DNA of 11,787 nt, from contig CAZTME010000032.1 of assembly GCA_964614795.1 (NCBI GenBank), positions 1 to 11,787 on the forward strand, given 5' to 3'. Under the pieces are notes generated by a model. It searched no databases and was not told the origin of the DNA. It saw nothing but the letters and a program-made list of their open reading frames with translations. The DNA comes from CAZTME01 sp964614795. Its GTDB lineage: Bacteria > Patescibacteriota > Microgenomatia > UBA1400 > PJMF01. The first letter of the stretch is position 1, and every line of letters begins with the position of its first letter. The translations under genes and the position numbers were made by a program. Positions 1 through 7,124 of this stretch are shown piece by piece.

Positions 1-2
1 AA

Positions 3-77
3 ATTATTCCTAAAAAACAAGAAAAATCGGTTTGGTTAAATCAGTGGTGGACACAAACCACTTGTCGTGTTGCTTGA
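3..77 (+). CDS. possible C-terminal tail of an unidentified plus-strand gene (start outside window)
   Basis: One plus-strand frame is open from the window edge for 24 codons and ends in TGA at 75-77. The tail is Lys/Gln-rich and then Trp-rich (it contains WLNQWW) and ends CRVA. It would converge with the HD-domain gene, whose stop lies 45 bases away. I do not recognise the family. A 24-codon open stretch can occur by chance, so this rests only on its position at the window edge, the convergent layout and the protein-like composition. A 6-bp inverted repeat (AGTGGT/ACCACT, 43-62, loop 8) lies inside it, but no T-tract follows that would make it a terminator. Confidence 0.28.
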   Translation: MIPKKQEKSVWLNQWWTQTTCRVA

Positions 78-122
78 GAGGTGCGTTTTATGAAAACGAG
101 AATAAAGCAAATTTCACTGTCT

Positions 123-689
123 CTAAGTTGTTTCATTTTTAACTAGCTTTTTTAAGTCATGAACTAATTTTTCATATACCTTTATGAGAGGATGTTGCCA
201 GTTTGCTTGTAACATTTCTAAAACGCTTTGATCGAACCACAGCTTGTCTTCCTTTGGCGCATTGAATGCCGACCAGATGGCATCACCTTGCTCCTCATGT
301 GCCCGTAGTAAAGACTGCAAGTTGTGTATTTTGTCGGCACAACAGACGGCCTTTGCGGAGTCCGACCCATTCCTGACTTGATCAATGTATCGTCTTTTCT
401 TTTCTCTCCAGTTTTTAATATCTTGGTTTGTGACCGTTTTAACTATAGCAAGAACATGCTCATTGCATTGTTCCTCAATTTCTTGTTGACTACATTCAGT
501 ATCTTCCAGCAAGTCATGACAGAAACCGGCGGCTACCACATCACTACCAAAATCATTGCATGCTAAAAGTGTGGCCACCGCTATTGGATGTACGATGTAG
601 GGGACCCCGTCGCCTTTGCGTACTTGCCCTTTATGCCACTTCAACATCAGTCGAATGGCGCGATCATGCATGGTGGTGTCAGTATGCAT
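123..689 (-). CDS. HD-domain phosphohydrolase, SpoT/MESH1-like small alarmone hydrolase family
   Basis: This 188-residue protein is a single HD domain of the RelA/SpoT hydrolase type. Visible elements are RKGDGVPYIVHP (about 24-35, metal-ligand His34), CHDLLEDTE (57-65, the His58-Asp59 doublet followed by Glu62-Asp63) and CADKIHNL (117-124, Asp119). In characterised family members these residues bind Mn2+, and the HDxxED pattern marks (p)ppGpp 3'-pyrophosphohydrolases such as SpoT and the single-domain MESH1 enzymes. No synthetase, TGS or ACT domain is present. By inference it is a cytosolic enzyme that hydrolyses alarmone or a related nucleotide; the substrate cannot be read from sequence. 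The start is supported by AAAGGA centred about 8-10 nt upstream (696-703); the alternative Met7 has no comparable site. The gene is apparently transcribed alone or with the small gene 101 bp upstream. It could instead be a general HD nucleotidase. Confidence 0.85.
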   Translation of the reverse strand: MHTDTTMHDRAIRLMLKWHKGQVRKGDGVPYIVHPIAVATLLACNDFGSDVVAAGFCHDLLEDTECSQQEIEEQCNEHVLAIVKTVTNQDIKNWREKKRRYIDQVRNGSDSAKAVCCADKIHNLQSLLRAHEEQGDAIWSAFNAPKEDKLWFDQSVLEMLQANWQHPLIKVYEKLVHDLKKLVKNETT

Positions 690-695
690 GTTAAA

Positions 696-703
696 TTTCC
701 TTT
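696..703 (-). promoter_or_regulatory. ribosome binding site of the HD-domain gene
   Basis: On the minus strand this reads AAAGGAAA, with the AGGA core 8 nt before the ATG at 689. It is the clearest Shine-Dalgarno sequence in the window, and it favours Met1 over the in-frame Met7 as the start. Confidence 0.7.
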
Positions 704-724
704 CTGTTAATTACATACTGGGAT

Positions 725-759
725 CAATAATTATGTATTGGATGTCAACACAATAATTA
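725..759. promoter_or_regulatory. possible promoter/operator region upstream of the HD gene
   Basis: Two copies of CAATAATTA lie at 725-733 and 751-759, 26 bp apart in the same orientation, with a minus-strand TTGACA (743-748) between them. TTGACA matches the sigma-70 -35 consensus, but no good -10 follows at 16-18 bp; the nearest are TATTGA at 13 bp or a poorly placed TATGTAAT. The pair of repeats could be a regulator site. AT-rich chance repeats are equally possible. Confidence 0.25.
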
Positions 760-790
760 CTCTTGAATAACTGAACAGCGTAAGCTTCGA

Positions 791-1063
791 CTAAAAAGGT
801 GGTTTTTCAAACTCAACATCGTCCATTGTGCCGCCAAGTTTTTCTACCGCTTCTTCAAACTCAACTCTCAGATCAGCGGGAAGTTGATCATAAGTTTCTA
901 AAAAGCCATACATCTGCATATCGAGTGCCTGTCGAGCATTTACTTCAGGACTCATATCGAGCCGGTAATTGGCAATAGAAGTATATTTTTTACCCTTGGT
1001 AAGATGGCAATACCAATATTCGTTATCAAAAGTAGAATGTCTACAGTAATAGCTGATCTTCAT
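791..1063 (-). CDS. small hypothetical protein, 90 residues, acidic C-terminus
   Basis: This 90-residue soluble protein begins MKISYYCRHSTF. Its N-terminal half is rich in aromatic residues and Cys (Cys7, Cys19), its middle has a polar helix-like stretch (residues 38-60), and its acidic end reads DDVEFEKPPF. There is no signal peptide, membrane segment or family I recognise. The two Cys and two His (His9, His20) near the N-terminus might hold a metal, but the spacing C-x-H and C-x-H is only suggestive. The ATG at 1063 has no Shine-Dalgarno sequence, and a -10-like TATAGT lies 8 nt upstream. It lies between hsdR and the HD hydrolase, with 175 bp of non-coding DNA before it and 101 bp after it, so it is probably transcribed from its own promoter. 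A role linked to either neighbour is unproven. Confidence 0.6.
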   Translation of the reverse strand: MKISYYCRHSTFDNEYWYCHLTKGKKYTSIANYRLDMSPEVNARQALDMQMYGFLETYDQLPADLRVEFEEAVEKLGGTMDDVEFEKPPF

Positions 1064-1071
1064 TTACACAT

Positions 1072-1077
1072 ACTATA
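1072..1077 (-). promoter_or_regulatory. possible -10 element very close to the start codon of the 90-residue gene
   Basis: The minus strand reads TATAGT with only 8 nt between it and the ATG at 1063, so a transcript from it would be leaderless or nearly so. The best -35 at 17 bp is a poor TTTTTA. There is no Shine-Dalgarno sequence, which fits leaderless initiation but does not prove it. Confidence 0.25.
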
Positions 1078-1133
1078 GCGTACAAAATGAATATTAAAAA
1101 TACGACTTACCATAAATCAACTCATGAAGGAGT

Positions 1134-1148
1134 GTTCTCAACGAGAAC
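1134..1148. promoter_or_regulatory. perfect dyad GTTCTC-N3-GAGAAC in the intergenic region
   Basis: The 15-bp dyad has 6-bp perfect arms and a 3-bp spacer (AAC). It lies 71 bp upstream of the 90-residue gene start and 91 bp past the hsdR stop. The geometry is typical of a small dimeric repressor site. It could also be a weak transcript hairpin, but no T-run follows on either strand, so a rho-independent terminator is unlikely. Confidence 0.35.
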
Positions 1149-1163
1149 TCAACTGCATTGGAA

Positions 1164-1180
1164 AATATCACATAGATATT
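1164..1180. repeat. perfect inverted repeat AATATC-N5-GATATT
   Basis: This second dyad has 6-bp arms and a 5-bp spacer and sits 16 bp from the GTTCTC/GAGAAC dyad. It may be a further operator half or chance in AT-rich DNA; its sequence is unrelated to the first dyad. Confidence 0.25.
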
Positions 1181-1238
1181 AGGTTGAATAAATGCAATTG
1201 ATGTTTAGAATTCATTACTTTTTGCACAATTACTAACT

Positions 1239-4200
1239 TTATTGGTATCTCTTAAAATTCTCCGCCTGCTCAAATATTTCCTTAAATACCTCATCTTTAG
1301 GGACAGGAGGATAGCCGTGTTTATCAAGCGTAAGGATCAAATCAACTTTCAGTTCGGCTTTGATATTATCTCTCGCCGACCAATCTGTATATCTGGCTTT
1401 ATCGTCAACAATGTTTTTAATTTCTTGAGACAAAACAATTAATTTATCTTCCGGATATTCAAATTGATATTTCTCTGCAACGGCTTTCAAAATGTCATAA
1501 AAGGCTTTTTCTTCAAAATCTATCCCTAATCCTTCAAACGACTTTCTCTCTTCTTGCAGTTGCTTGAATAAATCCACAAATTTATCTGCCACATCATCCA
1601 AAACGTGGCTTTGAAAAACATCGAAGTCTTTTCTTTTGTTATAAAGTTCAATAAGTTTTTTTAGCTTCTTTGAAAAATCAACACCCTTAATTCGGTTTGT
1701 CTTCTTGAACTCATCAATAGCTTTTGCCAAAAGTTTTTGTAATAGCTTGATTTTAGTGTTTGGCAACTTAATTTTTTCAATCTTTGCCAAGTATTCATCA
1801 CTAAAAATGTCCGCATTGTTTTCCGGTTTATTTTTATCAAGTTTAAAAATTTCTTCCACTCCTTCACTAATAAGCGCCTCTTGTATCATTTGGCGTACTC
1901 TTTCATTCATTTGTGCGGTATCCGGCGCATCTCCCTTGGTTAGTTTGTGAATAATTGATTTGATAGCAAAGTAGAAATGTATATGATCCCGTTCTGTTTG
2001 TGTAATTTTTTCACTTGCGCAACAAAGATCATATGCGGATCTCAATTTCTTCGTTATCGACATAAAACGATTCTCTAAATCAGCGGTGACTTGAACAAAT
2101 TCAGCTGACCGATTCAAACAATTCAGTTTTTCCAGAGGAGAACCTTCAAAAAATGGCTTTGTATCAAATCCATGAAATAGTTTTGAAAGCAAGTCGAGCT
2201 GATCTTTTACAATCCCCACCGCTTTATCCGCATCTGCAAAATCATCGCCGTGCACCTTACTATATTTTGCCAGAGCAATGTTCATGTTGCTTTTTATTCC
2301 AATATAATCAACTACCAAACCAACTTCCTTGCCTTCATAAACACGATTTACACGCGAAATTGTTTGAATAAGCGAATGTTGTTGAACTGGTTTATCAATA
2401 TAAATCGCCTCTAAAAATGGCACATCAAAACCCGTAAGCCACATATCAACGACAATGGCTATTTTGAAATTCGATTTTGCGTTTTTAAACTGCCGGTCAA
2501 GCTCTTTTCTGTCTTCTTTTGTACCCAACATGTCATACAACACTTTTTCATCATCCTTATTGCGAGTCATCACCATTTTAATCTTCTCAATTGATTTGAT
2601 TTCTCGCTTTTCCTCTAGTGTAAGTTTGGCACCGTCTTCACATGCTTTAATTTCCGCCCATTCTGGCCTGAGTGAAATTACTTCTTTATAAAAATTGTAC
2701 GCAATAGGTCGGCTTGAACAGACAAACATCACTTTTCCTTTTACACTTGCTCCTTCTTCAATTCGTTTTTCATAATGCTCTACAAAATCTGTCGCCAACA
2801 ATTTCAATCTTTTTGGATCACCCAAAATTACTTCCATTTGTGCTACGGCTTTTTTACTCTCTTCTATTTGATATTCATTTGCGCCTTCTTCTGCGCATTT
2901 GGCATAATATTCCTCGATTTCTTTCAATTTAGATTCGTTCAACAAAACTTTTGCCGCCCGCCCCTCATACACAATTCTCACGGTAATTTCATCTTCTACC
3001 GATTCTTTCATTGTGTAGGCGTCGGCAACTTCACCAAAAACAGACAATGTGCCGTCAATCGGCGTACCGGTTACGCCAACATAAGTCGCATTTGGAAAAG
3101 AATCATGGAGGTATTTTGCAAACCCATATTTAACTTCCACACCCTTATCGGTAACCTTTAATTTTTGATCAAGATTTATCTGTGTTCGGTGTGCCTCATC
3201 GGAAATACAAATAACATTTGGTCTATCAGTCAAAAGCTCTGTATCTTCAGTAAATTTTTGAATGGTTGTAAGGTATACACCACCACCTTTGATACCTTGT
3301 AAGTGTTTTCGCAAATCAGCACGACTTTCAACACTCAGAATTCTATCTTCATTGATAAAGTTTTTGGCATTGGTAAACTGCTCGGACAATTGATCATCCA
3401 AATCGGTTCTATCGGTAATAAGCACAATTGTCGGACTTGATAATTCAACGCTCTTCATCAAGAGGCGAGATAAATACAACATCGCAAAACTCTTGCCCGA
3501 TCCGGTTGCGCCAAAATATGTTCCACCTTTTCCACTTCCTGTCGGCTTCATGTTCGCTTTTATGTTTTCATACAATTTTCTGGCGGCGTAATATTGCGGA
3601 TAGCGACAAACGATTTTTGCTTCACTTTTTGAAGTGTCGGGGAAGTAGATAAAATTATGAATAACATCAAGCAATCTGTTTTTATCAAACAATCCTTTAA
3701 TCAAAGTATAGAGTGAATCAATGCCCTCACTTGGTTCATCAGTATTATTTACTTTTCTCCAAGCGTAGAAAAAATCATAAGGTGAGAACAAAGACCCCAT
3801 TTTGTTATTCACGCCATCACTAATCACACAAAAAGCATTGTATTTCAGAAGTTCAGGAATATCTCGGCGATAACGAACGGTCAATTGAGTATAGGCATCT
3901 TTAATTGTGCAATTTTCCTTGACGGCACTTTTGAATTCAAAAACCACCAAAGGCAAGCCGTTTATATACACGATTCCATCAGGAATTCTTTTTTCAGTTC
4001 CTTGAATTTCTAATTGATTAACAATTTTGAATATGTTATTCGAAGCAGTTTCAAAATCCAAGAGTTCAATATAAATATCTTTGTGACTGCGATCTTCTCT
4101 TTTGAGAGTAAAACCATCCGCAATTAATCGAAGAATATCCCTATTGCTTTCATACAGCGCCGAGCTTGTGTAGAGATCAAGTTTTCGCAAGATCGAATCA

Positions 4201-4379
4201 ATTTCATTTTTCGTAATACCTTCGCTCGCATATCTATTTTGAAGAAACGCACGCAAATCGTCACGCAACAAAACATCACTCATTTCTTTGTGAATGCTTT
4301 CGCCGTGATGATGCGGTATATCAACTTCTTTAAAAAGTTCTATAACCGCTTGTTCTAATGTTTCTTCTGTAAATTTCAT
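1239..4379 (-). CDS. hsdR: type I restriction enzyme endonuclease/translocase subunit HsdR
   Basis: At 1046 residues this is the usual HsdR length. An N-terminal PD-(D/E)xK nuclease is visible as IPDGIVY with Asp134 and then FEFK with Glu148 and Lys150. A superfamily 2 helicase motor follows: Walker A GATGSGKS (290-297), DEAH box (394-397), TGTP (437-440), WLTGFD (647-652) and QTISRVNR (672-679). The remaining 350 or so residues are helical and charged, as in the HsdR domain that docks on the methyltransferase. In this family ATP hydrolysis drives DNA translocation from an unmethylated site, and the nuclease cuts at a distance. No catalytic residue appears missing. The ATG at 4379 is the first in frame. 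The gene begins 10 nt after the OLD-like gene, with no clear ribosome site, so translation is probably coupled. It is the last gene of the hsdM-hsdS-OLD-hsdR operon. Confidence 0.96.
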   Translation of the reverse strand: MKFTEETLEQAVIELFKEVDIPHHHGESIHKEMSDVLLRDDLRAFLQNRYASEGITKNEIDSILRKLDLYTSSALYESNRDILRLIADGFTLKREDRSHKDIYIELLDFETASNNIFKIVNQLEIQGTEKRIPDGIVYINGLPLVVFEFKSAVKENCTIKDAYTQLTVRYRRDIPELLKYNAFCVISDGVNNKMGSLFSPYDFFYAWRKVNNTDEPSEGIDSLYTLIKGLFDKNRLLDVIHNFIYFPDTSKSEAKIVCRYPQYYAARKLYENIKANMKPTGSGKGGTYFGATGSGKSFAMLYLSRLLMKSVELSSPTIVLITDRTDLDDQLSEQFTNAKNFINEDRILSVESRADLRKHLQGIKGGGVYLTTIQKFTEDTELLTDRPNVICISDEAHRTQINLDQKLKVTDKGVEVKYGFAKYLHDSFPNATYVGVTGTPIDGTLSVFGEVADAYTMKESVEDEITVRIVYEGRAAKVLLNESKLKEIEEYYAKCAEEGANEYQIEESKKAVAQMEVILGDPKRLKLLATDFVEHYEKRIEEGASVKGKVMFVCSSRPIAYNFYKEVISLRPEWAEIKACEDGAKLTLEEKREIKSIEKIKMVMTRNKDDEKVLYDMLGTKEDRKELDRQFKNAKSNFKIAIVVDMWLTGFDVPFLEAIYIDKPVQQHSLIQTISRVNRVYEGKEVGLVVDYIGIKSNMNIALAKYSKVHGDDFADADKAVGIVKDQLDLLSKLFHGFDTKPFFEGSPLEKLNCLNRSAEFVQVTADLENRFMSITKKLRSAYDLCCASEKITQTERDHIHFYFAIKSIIHKLTKGDAPDTAQMNERVRQMIQEALISEGVEEIFKLDKNKPENNADIFSDEYLAKIEKIKLPNTKIKLLQKLLAKAIDEFKKTNRIKGVDFSKKLKKLIELYNKRKDFDVFQSHVLDDVADKFVDLFKQLQEERKSFEGLGIDFEEKAFYDILKAVAEKYQFEYPEDKLIVLSQEIKNIVDDKARYTDWSARDNIKAELKVDLILTLDKHGYPPVPKDEVFKEIFEQAENFKRYQ

Positions 4380-4389
4380 AATTTTGTAA

Positions 4390-5991
4390 TTAAAATGGAA
4401 TATCTACTAATTTTATATTTGATTCTGGCGTAACTACATCACTTCCAAAAAAATCCACTTCTTCATTAACTTTCTCATCATTCAAAAATTTTTTAATCTG
4501 TTCGAATTCTGAAGGAATCTTATTTATATCTACATTAACAGCCCATTTATGTGCATTTTCAATCTTTCCACCACTTCCTTTACCAATCAATCCTTCGAGG
4601 TTAGGATCAATTTCTACACCTTTATTGCTTTTTAATACTTCAAGTATAAAATCTTTTTCTGGTTTATAACTTTCATCCTTTGGATCTTTATCCCAGACCG
4701 CAAAATAATCTTCAAAGCCTATTAATTTGCAAACTCCCAGGAAATAATTTACCCCACCTTTTCCATTGCATGAGATTATGGAAATTCCATTTTTATCTAA
4801 ATCAATATTCCATTTTTGATCACATAGAGTAGAGAAAAGTATTTTGTCAGAGTCTCCTTCAACAAAAAGAACCTTTTTAGCAAAAAATAATTCGTTTCTT
4901 TCTGAATTGAAGTGAGTATATATTTTATATTTTCGTTCATTTTTGTTTGCATTAAATGTTGAAAAATAATTATTTCTTTCTAATTTGTAAGTCCCTTTTT
5001 CTGTATTTTTTCTCAAGAGAAAAATATCATCAGCCCTTGAAGCATCTACAAAATTTGGATTATGAGTTGTATAAAATATTTGTGTATTTTTTGAAAGGTT
5101 TATAAAACTTTTATAGAGTGATCTTTGTGCCTGAGGATATAAATAAATTTCTGGCTCCTCAATTCCAAAAATTACTTTTCCACCCATGAGTTCTGAATAA
5201 GTTTGAAATATTGAAATCATCAAAAGATTTTGCATTCCTGCCCCAACTTCATCGCTATCAAAATATTTGTTTGAAAAATCCTCTTTTACATGTATTTGAA
5301 GAGTTTTATAAAACCAATTTAGATTATAAATATCCAAAACAGGATTAAAGTCGTTTGCTAATCCTGAACTATTTTGATTACATTTTTCTTTAAATTTATC
5401 AACAAACTTTTTAAAAGTAATTTCAGTTTCCGAAAAATCATTTTCTAAAAAGTCTTTTGCAAGAGACATTTTTTCTTTAAATTCATCTTTTAGTTTTTCT
5501 TCATCATCTTGATAATGAGAGATGTAGTTTTCATAAACAAGCCTCATCATTTTTCCAAGCATAGTCCAGTGACTTACTCTTAATTCATTCCTTAAATTTC
5601 TTTCAGCAGAAACATATATAAAATGACACGATTTTTTAAAATCTTCACTTATATAATAACCATCTCCGTTTTTATCATTTGGATAATTAGACCAAGTTCT
5701 AATATCACAACTTAACGGGGAGTAACTCATTTTTAATGTTACTGTGTTTATCCAATCATTTATCGCTTCCGAAAAATCTATTTTTATAAAAATTTCCTCA
5801 TCAGTATCATTAAAGAGTTCTCTAGCCACTTTTGCTTTTGTCGTCCAACCTTCTCCCAAGACAAGGTCGATTGCTTTCAAAACATTGGTTTTACCGCTAC
5901 TGTTTGGTCCGATTAATGCCGAAAGATTACTCGGATCAATAGTAATTTCTTTTATGGAACGGAAATTTTTTATATAAATTTTTTTGATCAT
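4390..5991 (-). CDS. OLD-family ATPase with TOPRIM nuclease domain, embedded in the hsd operon
   Basis: This 533-residue protein has the two-part layout of OLD (overcoming lysogenization defect) nucleases. The N-terminal ABC-type ATPase shows Walker A GPNSSGKT (28-35), a signature-like DEVGAGMQNLL (247-257), Walker B ending in GIEEPEIYLYP (276-286) and the H-loop TTHNP (308-312). The C-terminal TOPRIM domain shows LFVEGDSD (375-382, Glu378), a glycine turn NGKGG (409-413), WDKDP (433-437, Asp434/Asp436) and a Lys/Gly-rich GKGSGGK (470-476). These elements suggest an active metal-dependent nuclease controlled by ATP. OLD proteins act in phage defence alone or with partners, for example GajA of Gabija. 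Here there is no UvrD-like GajB. The ATG overlaps the hsdS stop as ATGA (5988-5991), so translation is probably coupled. Single lines of the gene are about 22-25% GC, lower than neighbouring genes, which hints at separate acquisition. Its target is unknown. Confidence 0.88.
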   Translation of the reverse strand: MIKKIYIKNFRSIKEITIDPSNLSALIGPNSSGKTNVLKAIDLVLGEGWTTKAKVARELFNDTDEEIFIKIDFSEAINDWINTVTLKMSYSPLSCDIRTWSNYPNDKNGDGYYISEDFKKSCHFIYVSAERNLRNELRVSHWTMLGKMMRLVYENYISHYQDDEEKLKDEFKEKMSLAKDFLENDFSETEITFKKFVDKFKEKCNQNSSGLANDFNPVLDIYNLNWFYKTLQIHVKEDFSNKYFDSDEVGAGMQNLLMISIFQTYSELMGGKVIFGIEEPEIYLYPQAQRSLYKSFINLSKNTQIFYTTHNPNFVDASRADDIFLLRKNTEKGTYKLERNNYFSTFNANKNERKYKIYTHFNSERNELFFAKKVLFVEGDSDKILFSTLCDQKWNIDLDKNGISIISCNGKGGVNYFLGVCKLIGFEDYFAVWDKDPKDESYKPEKDFILEVLKSNKGVEIDPNLEGLIGKGSGGKIENAHKWAVNVDINKIPSEFEQIKKFLNDEKVNEEVDFFGSDVVTPESNIKLVDIPF

Positions 5992-7124
5992 AAGTTAGTA
6001 GCTGAAATTTTTTGCATATTATCAATAACCCCCTTCATCAAAACCGGGCACAAAGGAGTAATCATATTTTTTAAATCTTCATTGAGCTTCTTCCTTGATT
6101 CCAAAACGTGATGAATAGCAACAATTGATTTTTGCACTTCAATATCTGGGATAGGCAATCTTACTTCGCACATATCCTCCCAATTAAATGTTTCTCTGGC
6201 ACTGCCCCAAGAATGAAAACGCGCGTATCTATCAAAATCAGGACGAGTGAACCAAAGATAAAGAAATTCAGGCAATAATTCTTCCATTTTTGCAATCTCA
6301 AAGACGGGATAAATTTTTGAAACGATAAAATCTTCTTCTGTATTTAATGAAATTGGAATCCTTTCTCCCATTCTCGCCGTATTAGGGTTGAATACAAATT
6401 GACCAACTTTCAAAAGTTTATAGCCAGAAAGTTCTACATCAGTCATGTTAGCTTTTGGCTTTATCAAAATTTTATGGATTGATACACCTCTTACTTTACT
6501 AAGGGGCAAACCATAATTTTCGTATTCAGATTGTTGAATATAATCACCCAATTTCTTCAAATCTTTTTTCTTCGCCAAAATTTCAATAAAAGTATCACAA
6601 ATCAACTGCAAGTCATCCAAACTAACCTCATAACATTTCTGATTGCGAAGAAGTTCGTTATAAACCGCGACAACACTTTTTTGCACTTCAATATCGGGAA
6701 TTGGCATTTCAATATCACAAACATCTTCCCAAGTAAAAGTTTCTCTGGCACTTCCCCAAGAATTGAATCTCGTGTATCTATCAAATTCAGCTCTGTTTAC
6801 GAAAATAAATAAATATTCAGGTAGCAATAAATTATCATCGAGAACTTTAAAAACTTGATATGCTGGTGAAATAATTGCTGATTCAACTTCCTTTAATAGG
6901 GCAATTGTGAACTTATCACCATTTCTAGAAGTTACTGGACTAAAAGCAAATTGATTTTTCCTAACTATACGATAAACACTCATATCTGTTTCAGTCACGT
7001 TAGCAATAGAAGGAATAAATTTTTTCTGAATGCTAACGCCCAAAAGATTACTTATTTCTAAGTTTTTATTCCGCTCATCTACGAGCTGAATATAATCGCC
7101 TAGTTTTTTATAATTCGATTTCAT
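5988..7124 (-). CDS. hsdS: type I restriction enzyme specificity subunit HsdS, two similar half-repeats
   Basis: At 378 residues this has typical HsdS length. It is built from two homologous halves (about 6-183 and 190-366). Each begins KKLGDYIQ, carries a GVSI segment, and closes with a nearly identical block: FDRYTRFNSWGSARETF at 114-130 and FDRYARFHSWGSARETF at 297-313. Each of those is followed by IPDIEVQKS, which ends target recognition domains of this family, and then by a helical spacer (156-189 and 340-366). In type I systems each half reads one part of a bipartite DNA site and the helices form the ruler between them. The two recognition halves are unusually alike, so the half-sites may be related. 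The gene starts 17 nt inside the end of hsdM and ends in ATGA overlapping the OLD-like gene, so translation is likely coupled on both sides. Confidence 0.93.
   Translation of the reverse strand: MKSNYKKLGDYIQLVDERNKNLEISNLLGVSIQKKFIPSIANVTETDMSVYRIVRKNQFAFSPVTSRNGDKFTIALLKEVESAIISPAYQVFKVLDDNLLLPEYLFIFVNRAEFDRYTRFNSWGSARETFTWEDVCDIEMPIPDIEVQKSVVAVYNELLRNQKCYEVSLDDLQLICDTFIEILAKKKDLKKLGDYIQQSEYENYGLPLSKVRGVSIHKILIKPKANMTDVELSGYKLLKVGQFVFNPNTARMGERIPISLNTEEDFIVSKIYPVFEIAKMEELLPEFLYLWFTRPDFDRYARFHSWGSARETFNWEDMCEVRLPIPDIEVQKSIVAIHHVLESRKKLNEDLKNMITPLCPVLMKGVIDNMQKISATNL
6027..6557 (-). repeat. second half-repeat of hsdS (distal recognition unit)
   Basis: This is the DNA of the second HsdS half. 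It is a diverged direct repeat of 6576-7109 at an offset of about 549 bp. Within it TTTGCACTTCAATATC (6131-6146) and TTTCTCTGGCACT (6191-6203) are identical to bases in the other copy. Such repeats allow recombination that swaps or deletes recognition domains. Confidence 0.75.
6576..7109 (-). repeat. first half-repeat of hsdS (proximal recognition unit)
   Basis: This is the DNA of the first HsdS half, paired with 6027-6557. The identical blocks lie at 6680-6695 and 6740-6752, exactly 549 bp from their partners. The region between these blocks is more diverged but still alignable at protein level. Confidence 0.75.

Noticed and set aside
43..62. Hairpin AGTGGT/ACCACT as a terminator between convergent genes
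   Set aside because: The stem is short, the loop is 8 bases and there is no adjacent T-run on either strand. It also falls inside a possible coding tail.
2775..3161. Plus-strand open frame of 128 codons
   Set aside because: It is antisense to the HsdR helicase region. Its hydrophobic, Cys/Phe-rich composition is typical of reverse-strand translation of AT-rich helical genes.
4390..5991. Gabija (GajA) assignment for the OLD-like gene
   Set aside because: No UvrD/GajB helicase gene is adjacent; both neighbours are hsd genes. Only the broader OLD family is supported.
4390..5991. PrrC/RloC-type anticodon nuclease assignment
   Set aside because: A TOPRIM domain with VEGDSD and DKD motifs follows the ATPase. 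I saw no anticodon nuclease motif.
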